Below, piece by piece: positions 24,308 to 31,750 of a stretch of DNA of 64,000 bases (position 1 is the stretch's first letter; each line of letters starts with the position of its first letter). The notes below the pieces were generated by a model, which was not told the DNA's origin, did not search any database, and saw only the letters and a program-made list of their open reading frames with translations. The stretch lies in assembly GCF_900143235.1 (NCBI RefSeq), contig NZ_FRDF01000004.1, forward strand, positions 1 through 64,000, read 5' to 3'. The translations under genes and the position numbers were made by a program. Origin of the DNA: Erythrobacter sanguineus (GTDB taxonomy: Bacteria; Pseudomonadota; Alphaproteobacteria; Sphingomonadales; Sphingomonadaceae).

Positions 24308-24730
24308 ATGGTCAAGGTTGCCGAAGTCATGCATCGCGGGGCAAGCTGGGTCGATCCGAATGCGCCGCTCGCGGATATTGCCGAGCGCATGGAGAAAGAG
24401 GATATCGGCGCTGTGCCGGTGGGTGAAGATGATCGCCTGATCGGCATGGTCACCGATCGTGACATCGCCGTGCGCGCATTTGCCGAGAAATCCGATCCAT
24501 TGCAGCTCACCGCGCGCGACGTGATGAGCGAACCGATCATATTCTGCACCGCGAACGAGAATCTCGAAGATGCCGTGCGCATCATGGAACGCAAGCAGGT
24601 CCGCCGTCTCCCGGTGATCGACGAAAATCGCCGGATGGTGGGGATGCTCTCGCTTGGCGATGTTGCCGCAAGCGCGCCCGCATCGCTGGCAGGCGAAACC
24701 TTGCAGGCGGTTTCGGCGCATCACGCCTGA
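24308..24730 (+). CDS. CBS-domain pair protein
   Basis: 140 residues made of two CBS domains (about 5-60 and 70-125): VAEVMHRGASWVDPNAPLADIAERMEKEDIGAVPVGEDDRLIGMVTDRDIAVR and ARDVMSEPIIFCTANENLEDAVRIMERKQVRRLPVIDENRRMVGMLSLGDVA. Stand-alone CBS pairs bind adenosine nucleotides and often belong to stress and low-oxygen regulons in proteobacteria. It is preceded by GGATAAGGAA. It opens the FixLJ/Usp/Hsp20 island. Confidence 0.93.
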   Translation: MVKVAEVMHRGASWVDPNAPLADIAERMEKEDIGAVPVGEDDRLIGMVTDRDIAVRAFAEKSDPLQLTARDVMSEPIIFCTANENLEDAVRIMERKQVRRLPVIDENRRMVGMLSLGDVAASAPASLAGETLQAVSAHHA

Positions 24731-25076
24731 GGTTGGCGCCCGAGGATGATGGCGACCGCCGGGCTGACAACCCGCAAGGATCGGAACAAAGCCCCGTAAG
24801 GCGCTGTGGAGAGCTTGCGGGCGCCCCATCCCATCAGGCCCCATCCCATAAGGCCCGATCCCTTCAAGACAACCTTCAAGACAACACGCCCCCGGTCTTG
24901 ACCCGGCGCAGTGCCCCTTCTCGGTCGTTGCGCCGGGCCAAGTCGTCTGCGTCAAGGTGACAGGGAATTGGTGGCTGGAGCGGCTTCCAATGCGATTGCA
25001 GCGGATCAACCGCTCCAGATTTCCGGATTGCCGCGCTTTCCGGTTCGCCGGGTGATACGCCCGGCTCGAAGGCGCT
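24731..25076. other. Non-coding gap with short tandem duplications and a nested hairpin
   Basis: No gene is supported over 346 bases. It contains two near-identical 15-mers CATCCCATCAGGCCC / CATCCCATAAGGCCC (about 24829-24859), a 12-bp tandem CTTCAAGACAAC x2 (24863-24887), a hairpin CCCGGCGCA / TGCGCCGGG (about 24901-24938) nested inside CTTGAC / GTCAAG, and an FNR/FixK-like TTGCA-GCGG-ATCAA (24996-25009). Confidence 0.5.
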
Positions 25077-25439
25077 CTAATGGGCCGCCGGGCCGCCATG
25101 CAAGGCAAGCGCCACGGCTTCGTCGATCTGGTTGAGCCGGAATGGCCCGTCATGGCTGCTGGCATGCGCGATCCGGCGCGAGGCGAGCGCAGGATCGCCG
25201 CTTACCATCAGCACCGGTATGTCCCCATCCTCACAGATGGCCCGCGCAGCCCGGATGGCGCAACCGGCTGCGATTCTGTCCCCGATCACGATGATGTCAG
25301 GCCTGCGGTGCCGCGCCGCTGCCAAGGCCTGATGTTCGGTCAAGGTGTGATCAAAGGTGCCGAAGCCAAGCTCGCCCAGATAGTGCTGGATCGCGCGGCT
25401 GATGGCGATGTTGTCATCGATAATGAGTGCGTGCGGCAT
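25077..25439 (-). CDS. Stand-alone response-regulator receiver domain, atypical
   Basis: 120 residues from ATG 25439, a receiver fold with no output domain. The acidic pair is IIDDN (D8, D9), the likely phospho-acceptor is D54 in RPDIIVIGDRIAAG, and S80 in LMVSGDP is the conserved Ser/Thr. The invariant Lys of the KPF motif is replaced by Gly (DGPF, residue 98), and the beta-3 strand is one residue longer than usual, so D54 is shifted. It may respond to phosphorylation poorly or act without it. It lies 1.4 kb from the FixL-like kinase and points away from it. Confidence 0.8.
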   Translation of the reverse strand: MPHALIIDDNIAISRAIQHYLGELGFGTFDHTLTEHQALAAARHRRPDIIVIGDRIAAGCAIRAARAICEDGDIPVLMVSGDPALASRRIAHASSHDGPFRLNQIDEAVALALHGGPAAH

Positions 25440-26078
25440 CGGATATTCCCCTTCCTGCCGGGCCAATCTGCCGCGCGTTGCCGGTCAGGGCGCTTAGCAA
25501 ATAACCGGAGGGGCAAATAACCGGAGGGGCCAATTCACCAAAGGAACTGGAGACAGTGCAGCGCACGCCGCATTGCGGAACGCTGCATGTGGCTAGGGAT
25601 ATTTCCCGATAAAACGCGCCGGGTCGATGCCCTAAAACGAAATTGTCGGACGGGAGCAACAGCTTCGTTTTGAATCTGACCGGAAGCGATGATTCTGGCC
25701 CAGAGCTACGCGATGATCGTACGACCGCGGCTCGCGGGAGTTCCCAAAACGAGATGCCTTCGGGCATCACGGGTCAGGGAACCCCGCGGGTTTCGCAACA
25801 CTATCCCCCCGATCACCTCGCGGGTCTGAAGGCCGATGCTTTCAGGCCCGCGCTCTTTAACTTTCGCGAGCCGGGGCGCCCGTGCGATTGCGCGGGACGA
25901 AGCTGGATGGACTGCGAATTTGCGACCATTCCCGATTATCCAGACAGCACCGATTCCGGGCCAACGCCAGAAGCACGCTGCGGACAATACCGCAGCATGG
26001 TGACCACGAAAGGCATCGCGCTGGGCCAGAATCGGCCGCTACCCTTGGATGCCTTCGTCAGAATATCCGCAAAGTGGT
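25440..26078. other. 639-base gap without a supported gene
   Basis: It carries a 16-bp exact tandem duplication (units beginning GCAAATAACCGGAGGG at 25497 and 25513). Open frames on both strands exist but lack codon-position bias, start sites and recognisable domains. The base composition is less GC-skewed than neighbouring genes. It may hold promoters for the receiver gene or a decayed gene. Confidence 0.5.
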
Positions 26079-26657
26079 TCAGCCTTTCGGGCGGACCACG
26101 CGCGGGCCGATATCGGTCAGGACCTGGCGTGCATCATAGGCGCGCAGATCATCTGCCGGGACATCGCCCTGTGCGATCCGGATATCCGCACTGGCTTCGT
26201 ATTCGTCGATCTCGCGCTGATCGATCCCGTCAGCCCAGAACGGACGGGCAAGCCACGGGTCCCAGTAATACCATGACCGCCCGCGCAGACGATAGCTCCA
26301 GTAGGGCGACCACGCCCCATAATCCGGGCCGAACCAGGGACGGTAAAGCGGATCGCGGCGGATTTCGCGGGTGACGGTGTGCTCGGTCTCACGGTCAAGC
26401 ACGGTGAACCAGTCCCCGCCCTGCTCGATCGTCAGTTCGGCCGCGCGGTAAAGCAGGTACGCCTCGACCGTTTCGCGCGAGGTCAGGGCATTGCCGTTGA
26501 ACCGGACACGAAACAGATCAGGGCCGATCTGCGAGTGCGAATAGCCGCCCCGGACCGAACTCGAAGCAGATTCGGGCTGATAGGGCGTGGCGCGCGAACA
26601 AGCCGCAAGCACCAGAGCGAGGAGAACCAGCAAAGCCGGCCTGATGATAGTGTTCAT
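26079..26657 (-). CDS. CC0125/CC1285-type lipoprotein
   Basis: 192 residues from ATG 26657. The signal peptide ends with the lipobox LALVLAAC (Cys 20). The mature part has YQPESASSSVRGGYSHSQIGPDLFRVRFNGNALTSRETVEAYLLYRAAELTIEQGGDWFTVLDRETE, a pattern I recognise from the alphaproteobacterial CC0125/CC1285 lipoprotein family of unknown function, followed by an aromatic-rich YRPWFGPDYGAWSPYWSYRLRGRSWYYWDPW segment. It faces the divergent fixL-like gene 207 bases away, and co-regulation is possible. Confidence 0.85.
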   Translation of the reverse strand: MNTIIRPALLVLLALVLAACSRATPYQPESASSSVRGGYSHSQIGPDLFRVRFNGNALTSRETVEAYLLYRAAELTIEQGGDWFTVLDRETEHTVTREIRRDPLYRPWFGPDYGAWSPYWSYRLRGRSWYYWDPWLARPFWADGIDQREIDEYEASADIRIAQGDVPADDLRAYDARQVLTDIGPRVVRPKG

Positions 26658-26864
26658 GACAATCGCTCCCACGGTGATTTTTCTGTGCGCGATCGAACAT
26701 CGCATCATGAACCGCTGCGGGAATCCGATAATTCACGGGCCTGACGCCGACCCTCGCACAAATGGAACGCGCAACCCCGGATAATTACGAGTGCCAACGG
26801 CTTTCACATCCGTCTCTCTGGAAAAGTTACCGAAGCTTTAATATACGAGATCGGCAGGAGGGGA

Positions 26865-28769
26865 ATGCGACAGGGGGATGCCATAGGCGGTCAGGGGCGG
26901 GTGCCCTATACACGGCTGGCTGGTCCATTGATCGACCAGATACCGGCCGCTATTGCGGTGTTCGATGCCAAATTGCGCTGCGTGATGGTCAACGCGCGCT
27001 GGCTGACACAATTCCCGGTACCCGCTGCCGATCCGGTCGGACACGACTGCAACGGCCTGATCCCGAATGGCTGCACGCTGCTCCGCGGCTATCTGGAGCG
27101 AGCGCTGGCCGGCGAAAGTTTCTCCAGCGAGGCTGCTGCGCCTGAAACATCCGACGGTTCAAAATACTGGTTCCGCTCGCACGTCGCCCCGTGGCGCGAC
27201 ACCAGGGGCAAGGTGCGCGGCGCCATGCTGGTGTGCGAGAATGTCACTGCCGAAATGGAACAGACCCTGCGGACAAGGGTGCTGAAAGAGGAATTGTCGC
27301 TGTTTGTCGACAGCGCCGAGGGCTTTGCTCTGGCCCTGCTCGATGAACAGGGTCAGGTGACAATCTGGAATTCCGGAGCCGAAAGGTTGACCGGCTGGCG
27401 CGAAACCGAGGCGGTGGGCCAGACCTATGGCTTCCAGTTCAATGCGGAAGACCAGGCTGAGGGACTACCCGCGTCCCAGATCGATCTTGCCCGCAGGAAC
27501 GGCGTGTTCCGCGACCGCTGCTGGCGGATGCGCAAGGATGGCACCCGCTTTCGTGCCGAAGTGATCATCACGCGGATCGAAGGCGACGATGTGCTGCCGG
27601 GCGGCTTCGGCGAGGTTGTGCGCGATGTCACCAGCGAGGAATTTCAGGCCCGCTCGCTCGAGGCGAATGCCGTGCTGCTGCGATCAATCCTCGAAACCAT
27701 CCCCGAAGCCCTGGTGGTGATCGACATCAGTGGCCGCATCCTTTTGTTCAGCACGACCGCCGAGGCCATGTTCGGCTTTTCGGCAAGTGAGGTGCTGGGT
27801 CGCGACGTTTCGATGCTGATGCCCGAGCGTGAACGCAAGGCGCATGATGGTTACATGCGGCACTATCGCCAGTCCGGCGAAAGCCGGATGATGGGTAGCA
27901 AACGCCGCCTGATCGGCCGACGCAAGGACGGCAGCGAATTTCCCCATACGCTCCAGATTGCCGAGGCCTTTGGCGGCGGGCAGCAGATGATCGCAGGCTT
28001 CATGCAGGACCTGAGCGAGAAAGAGGCGGCCGACGCCGAGCTTGAACAATTGCAGCGCGAACTGGCCCATATATCGCGCGTCCACGAGATGGGAACGCTG
28101 GCAAGCACCATCGCCCACGAACTCAACCAGCCGCTCATGGCGATCACGAACATCGTCCAGACCGCTGCCGACATCCTGAAGAACGGCGACCCAGCCAGCC
28201 GAGTGGTTCTGGCCGAAGCCCTCGCCGAGGCCGGACGCGAAGCCTTGCGCGCAGGCGACATCCTGCGCCGCTTGCGCGGGTTCCTGTCACGCGGGGATCT
28301 GGAAAAAACGCTGGAAGACCCGTCCAAGCTGGCTGAGGATGCGGTCTATTTCGAGGCCGCAAGGGCCCGTTATCGCAATATTGGCTGCAACGTCGACTGC
28401 GCGGCCGGGATCCCTCCGATCCTGGTCGACAGGGTGCAGATCCAGCAGGTCATCCTCAACCTGACCAAGAACGCCATCCAGTCGGTCGGCGCAAACGGCA
28501 AGGTCACCGTCGCAATCACAGCTGAAGCCGATCAGATACGCTGCACGGTCAGCGACACAGGGCCGGGCGTATCGCCTGACCGGGCCGCGCGCTTGTTCGA
28601 ACCTTTCAGCACCACCAAGACCGACGGCATGGGACTGGGTCTGCCCATCTGCCGTTCCATCATCGAGGCCCATGGGGGACGGATCTGGTACGAACCGGCA
28701 CCCGGCGGTGGGGCGGCCTTCGTCTTCACCCTTCCACATTTCACGCAGGAGAATGACGATGCCCAGTGA
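26865..28769 (+). CDS. fixL: FixL-like oxygen-sensing PAS histidine kinase
   Basis: 634 residues, no membrane segments. Three PAS domains are predicted at about 20-130, 145-258 and 270-385. The third matches the haem-PAS of FixL: the proximal haem His is in KAHDGY (H327) and the distal-side Arg lies 20 residues on (R347 in MMGSKRR), the same spacing as H200/R220 in Bradyrhizobium FixL. The dimerisation/phosphorylation region is TIAHELNQPLMAI (H418), followed by an HATPase domain with LNLTKNAIQS (N box), SDTGPGV and GMGLGLPICR. A GGAGG lies just upstream of the ATG. It overlaps fixJ. Confidence 0.93.
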   Translation: MRQGDAIGGQGRVPYTRLAGPLIDQIPAAIAVFDAKLRCVMVNARWLTQFPVPAADPVGHDCNGLIPNGCTLLRGYLERALAGESFSSEAAAPETSDGSKYWFRSHVAPWRDTRGKVRGAMLVCENVTAEMEQTLRTRVLKEELSLFVDSAEGFALALLDEQGQVTIWNSGAERLTGWRETEAVGQTYGFQFNAEDQAEGLPASQIDLARRNGVFRDRCWRMRKDGTRFRAEVIITRIEGDDVLPGGFGEVVRDVTSEEFQARSLEANAVLLRSILETIPEALVVIDISGRILLFSTTAEAMFGFSASEVLGRDVSMLMPERERKAHDGYMRHYRQSGESRMMGSKRRLIGRRKDGSEFPHTLQIAEAFGGGQQMIAGFMQDLSEKEAADAELEQLQRELAHISRVHEMGTLASTIAHELNQPLMAITNIVQTAADILKNGDPASRVVLAEALAEAGREALRAGDILRRLRGFLSRGDLEKTLEDPSKLAEDAVYFEAARARYRNIGCNVDCAAGIPPILVDRVQIQQVILNLTKNAIQSVGANGKVTVAITAEADQIRCTVSDTGPGVSPDRAARLFEPFSTTKTDGMGLGLPICRSIIEAHGGRIWYEPAPGGGAAFVFTLPHFTQENDDAQ

Positions 28770-29430
28770 GCACAGGCTTGTCCATGTCGTCGATGATGAC
28801 GAAGGGGTAAGGCGATCACTCGATTTCCTGTTGTCCCATGCAGGCTACGAGGTGCAACGCTGGGCCAGTGCGGAGGTTTTCCTCAAGGAAGCCCAGAAGA
28901 TGGTGCCAGCCTGCGCCATGATCGACATCCGCATGCCGGGGATGGATGGGCTTGCCTTGCAGAAGGAGATGAAAGTCCAAGGCTTCAATTTTCCGATCAT
29001 CATCCTGTCTGGCCACGGTGATATCGCCATGGCGGTGCAGGCGATGCAGAACGGAGCGATCGATTTCCTGCAAAAGCCCGCCGACCGCGAAAGTGTCATA
29101 ACCGCTGTCAATTCGGCGCTGGAGATAATCAGCAATAGCGAGGAGCAGCGCAATCGCTCCGACTGGGCCAAGACCCAGCTAGGGCGCCTGACAACGCGCG
29201 AGCAGGAAGTGCTCGACGGTCTGGCCTGCGGCTATCCCAACAAGACCATCGCCTATGACCTTGGCATCAGCGCCCGCACGGTGGAAGTCTACCGCGCCAA
29301 TGTCATGGACAAGCTGGGCGTGCACAGCTTTGCCGATGCCCTGCGCATCGCCTTTGCCGCCGGGCTGGGTTCCGAACGCCGCTGGCTTGAAGCGCATACG
29401 CTGATCGCACACCAGCGCCAGGGCGAATGA
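28759..29430 (+). CDS. fixJ: FixJ-family response regulator
   Basis: 223 residues from ATG 28759, chosen because AGGAG (28747-28751) is at ideal spacing; ATG 28753 is only two bases away from it. It overlaps the fixL stop by 11 bases. The receiver has D56 in CAMIDIRMPGMDG, the T/S switch in IILSGHGD, and QKPAD. The C-terminal LuxR/FixJ helix-turn-helix is LTTREQEVLDGLACGYPNKTIAYDLGISARTVEVYRANVMDKLGV. It is activated by the FixL-like kinase when oxygen falls. No fixK or nitrogen-fixation genes are in the window. Confidence 0.94.
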   Translation: MPSEHRLVHVVDDDEGVRRSLDFLLSHAGYEVQRWASAEVFLKEAQKMVPACAMIDIRMPGMDGLALQKEMKVQGFNFPIIILSGHGDIAMAVQAMQNGAIDFLQKPADRESVITAVNSALEIISNSEEQRNRSDWAKTQLGRLTTREQEVLDGLACGYPNKTIAYDLGISARTVEVYRANVMDKLGVHSFADALRIAFAAGLGSERRWLEAHTLIAHQRQGE

Positions 29431-29476
29431 CCGGGCGCTGCGAAGGATGCCGAAGACCTTCGCGCGCGCAATCGGA

Positions 29477-30271
29477 TCAATGCGCCAGCAGCAGCGGAAC
29501 CGGGCAGGTCTTCAGCATCGTCCGGGTCACCCCGCCGAACACCGCCTGCGCAAGCCGCGGGCTGCCATAGGCACCCATCACCAGAAACCCGGCGTCGATC
29601 GCACGGACATGATCGACCAGCACCGCTGCAACCGTATCATCGCTGCGCCGTTCGACCAGTTCCGGCACCACGCCGTGACGCGACAGGTAAGTTGCAATCG
29701 TCGCCATTGGCGTGCTGCCAGAGGGCGGATCGACGGCCAGCAGCACCACCTCGGCAGCGCAGCGCAGCAGGGGCACCGCGGCACGCACCGCCTCGATCGC
29801 GGGGTCTGACCCGTCCCACGCGATCAGCGCCGGCTTGCCTAGCGCAACACCGCGCACCGCAGGCGGCACCGCCAGCAGCGGCCGTCCGGACTTAATCGGC
29901 AGGGACTGGGGGCGGACATCCTCGTCTCCATCTTCCTCCAGCCGCGACGACAGCACGATGAGGTCGGCCAGATCGGCCCCGTGGGCCAGCGCATCGACCG
30001 GCCGATCAAAGCTCAGACCGAACGACCACCGCACGTCTTCACCCGCCAGCCGCTGCTCTATTCGGGTGCGCAACGCGCGCTGGGCGCGTTCGAGCTCGAC
30101 CAGCGCGACGGCCTCTGCGCCGCCGGAGTAATTGCCCATCGCCAGCATCGGCAGATGACGCAGTTCGAGGCATTCGAGATGGCCGCCCATCGCGCGGGTC
30201 ACATCAAGCGCCGCCTGCAGGCGCGCTTCCTGTCCGGCATCATCATGCACCAGCAACAATATGTTCTTCAT
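29477..30271 (-). CDS. Universal stress protein, tandem UspA domains
   Basis: 264 residues. The C-terminal Usp domain (about 145-264) is canonical, ending in the ATP-site pattern VMGAYGSPRLAQAVFGGVTRTMLKTCPVPLLLAH (G-x2-G-x9-G-S/T). The N-terminal half is a second, less conserved Usp domain. Such tandem proteins are induced by oxygen limitation in many proteobacteria. Its ATG overlaps the stop of the proline-rich gene by four bases, making it the last gene of an hsp20 operon. Confidence 0.92.
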   Translation of the reverse strand: MKNILLLVHDDAGQEARLQAALDVTRAMGGHLECLELRHLPMLAMGNYSGGAEAVALVELERAQRALRTRIEQRLAGEDVRWSFGLSFDRPVDALAHGADLADLIVLSSRLEEDGDEDVRPQSLPIKSGRPLLAVPPAVRGVALGKPALIAWDGSDPAIEAVRAAVPLLRCAAEVVLLAVDPPSGSTPMATIATYLSRHGVVPELVERRSDDTVAAVLVDHVRAIDAGFLVMGAYGSPRLAQAVFGGVTRTMLKTCPVPLLLAH

Positions 30272-30519
30272 ACGGCACCCCTTGCGTTCCTATCGATCCG
30301 CCTGCGCCCCAAGGACGCATCATCGGGCGGAGGCGGATATTCGTCAGGCCCCCGCCCCGGCTCGTCACTATCGGGCAGAGGTGGCGCGGTTTCGGGCAGT
30401 TCGGGCCGCGCAGGCTCGGGCGGCACCGGCATGATCCCGGGCGGCTCATCCGGCGAGATCCGGTCGGGCGGCAGCGGCGGGATGCCGCCGCTGACATGGG
30501 GCGCTTGTGTCACGCTCAA
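30268..30519 (-). CDS. Proline-rich small protein, unknown
   Basis: 83 residues using TTG 30519 in a TTGA overlap with the hsp20 stop; its own stop overlaps the usp ATG (ATGA). About a third of residues are Pro (IPPLPPDR, GIMPVPPEPARPELPETAPPLP), with acidic clusters and a basic end. No domain, signal or membrane segment is visible. The double four-base overlap is the main reason to call it a real gene. It is likely disordered and may serve as a linker or adaptor peptide. Confidence 0.6.
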   Translation of the reverse strand: MSVTQAPHVSGGIPPLPPDRISPDEPPGIMPVPPEPARPELPETAPPLPDSDEPGRGPDEYPPPPDDASLGRRRIDRNARGAV

Positions 30520-30998
30520 TCGACCGCGATCTTGCGGACGCGGCCCGTCGCCTGCTTGTCCTTGCCGAGCGTGAGCTTGAGCACGCCGTGGCGAAACTTC
30601 GCCTCGATCCGTTCGGGATCAACATCCGAAGGCAGGCTCAACCGCCGTTCGAATGCGCCATAGCTGCGTTCGCTGATCAGGCTGTCGCCTGATTTTTCCT
30701 GCGATTCGGCGCGCTTCTCGCCTGATATCGACAGGACGCCGTCGGCAAATTCGACATTGATGTCCTTGTCCTCGAGACCGGGCAGTTCGGTTGCCAGTTC
30801 GTAATGATCCTGCTTGTCCTTGAGCTCAACCAGCGGGCTGAAATCCGTACCATTGGACAGCTGGAAGACGCGCCGGACAGGGCCCGGCATGGTCAGATCA
30901 TCGAACAATTGGTCGATCTCGTGGCGCAGGCGCCGGAACATTGTCGAAACGCCTTGATCGGGAGATGGCCGCATCTCCGCCATTGCCTGTCTGTTCAT
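30516..30998 (-). CDS. Hsp20/alpha-crystallin small heat-shock protein
   Basis: 160 residues from ATG 30998 with a strong AAAGGAGG site. After an amphipathic N-terminus (FRRLRHEIDQLFDDLTMP), the alpha-crystallin domain covers residues about 50-145: VELKDKQDHYELATELPGLEDKDINVEFADGVLSISGEKR, then RSYGAFERRLSLPSDVDPERIEAKFRHGVLKLTLGKD. It is an ATP-independent holdase. It leads the hsp20-proline-rich-usp operon. Confidence 0.95.
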   Translation of the reverse strand: MNRQAMAEMRPSPDQGVSTMFRRLRHEIDQLFDDLTMPGPVRRVFQLSNGTDFSPLVELKDKQDHYELATELPGLEDKDINVEFADGVLSISGEKRAESQEKSGDSLISERSYGAFERRLSLPSDVDPERIEAKFRHGVLKLTLGKDKQATGRVRKIAVD

Positions 30999-31133
30999 CG
31001 CTGTTTTCCTCCTTTTGACCCTTGCAGCCCCGTGCCGCCACCGTGGCGGCAACTGGTCAGGCCGGTCAGCACGCAGGCAGACTATCCGCGCCGCGGCGCA
31101 GGCGGGATCGGTAAACCTACAGACCTGCGCACT

Positions 31134-31149
31134 TCCGGAAATTACCGGA
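31134..31149. promoter_or_regulatory. Palindrome TCCGG-AAATTA-CCGGA between divergent stress genes
   Basis: A perfect 5-bp dyad with an AT-rich 6-base spacer, in the divergent region between hsp20 and the small membrane-protein gene. It is a candidate operator for both; the binding factor is unknown. Confidence 0.45.
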
Positions 31150-31218
31150 TGGGCGCAGTGGGCCGGGCCGCAGAGTCTCGCAGAAATCACCTCGCAAGAT
31201 GGATGAAAGGCCGATCAC

Positions 31219-31512
31219 ATGACCTCGTACAAGACTGAACCCAAACGCACGACCACGTGGATACTGATCGTGCTGGCAGGCGTCGCGATCGCCGCAGCCA
31301 TATATTACTATTTCGACCAGATGAGCGGCAATCGCGCTGCGTCCGCGCCGCCGCCCAGCACCGAATGGACGACCGCGCCCGGCGGTGTCGAAGTCGAACT
31401 GCCGCAGACCCCGATGACCAATGTCCCCCCTGACGCGGTGCCAGCCCAAGGCGCTGCGCCCGAGGCCGCCACTGCGGATGAACAGCCGCAGGGCGAAGGC
31501 GAGACGTCCTGA
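31219..31512 (+). CDS. Small single-span membrane protein, unknown
   Basis: 97 residues. A short basic N-terminus (MTSYKTEPKRTTTW) precedes one transmembrane helix (residues 14-32, [18 protein letters not shown]), then a Pro/Ala/Glu-rich, probably disordered periplasmic tail. The orientation by the positive-inside rule is N-in. No family is recognised. It is divergent from hsp20 and shares its regulatory region. Confidence 0.65.
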   Translation: MTSYKTEPKRTTTWILIVLAGVAIAAAIYYYFDQMSGNRAASAPPPSTEWTTAPGGVEVELPQTPMTNVPPDAVPAQGAAPEAATADEQPQGEGETS

Positions 31513-31750
31513 TTTCCGTTCGGCGCTGAAACCGGGTGCGGCAAAGCCTCGGGGCATTCACGGATATGGCATGGCGGCACTGCTGTGGTTGAGTGGCGGT
31601 GCAGGCAATCGCGGCAAGCGTGCTGCCCCCAAAGCGCTTCCCGGTTGTCTGCACTTCACGCAAAGCCGCGCCGACTGCCAGCCAGAGCGCCTTCCGACCA
31701 TTCCGAAGCGCCCTGGTCGCGTCAGGAGCTCCGAAAGGGCGAAACCTCCC

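Noticed and set aside
25643..26374. 243-codon plus frame in the long gap and over the lipoprotein gene
   Set aside because: Its second half is antisense to the lipoprotein gene; its first half has no start signal or domain, so the gap was left as non-coding.
29477..31190. Hsp20 gene starting far upstream at 31190
   Set aside because: The first 64 codons have no conserved sequence and overlap the divergent regulatory region; ATG 30998 has a strong AAAGGAGG site.
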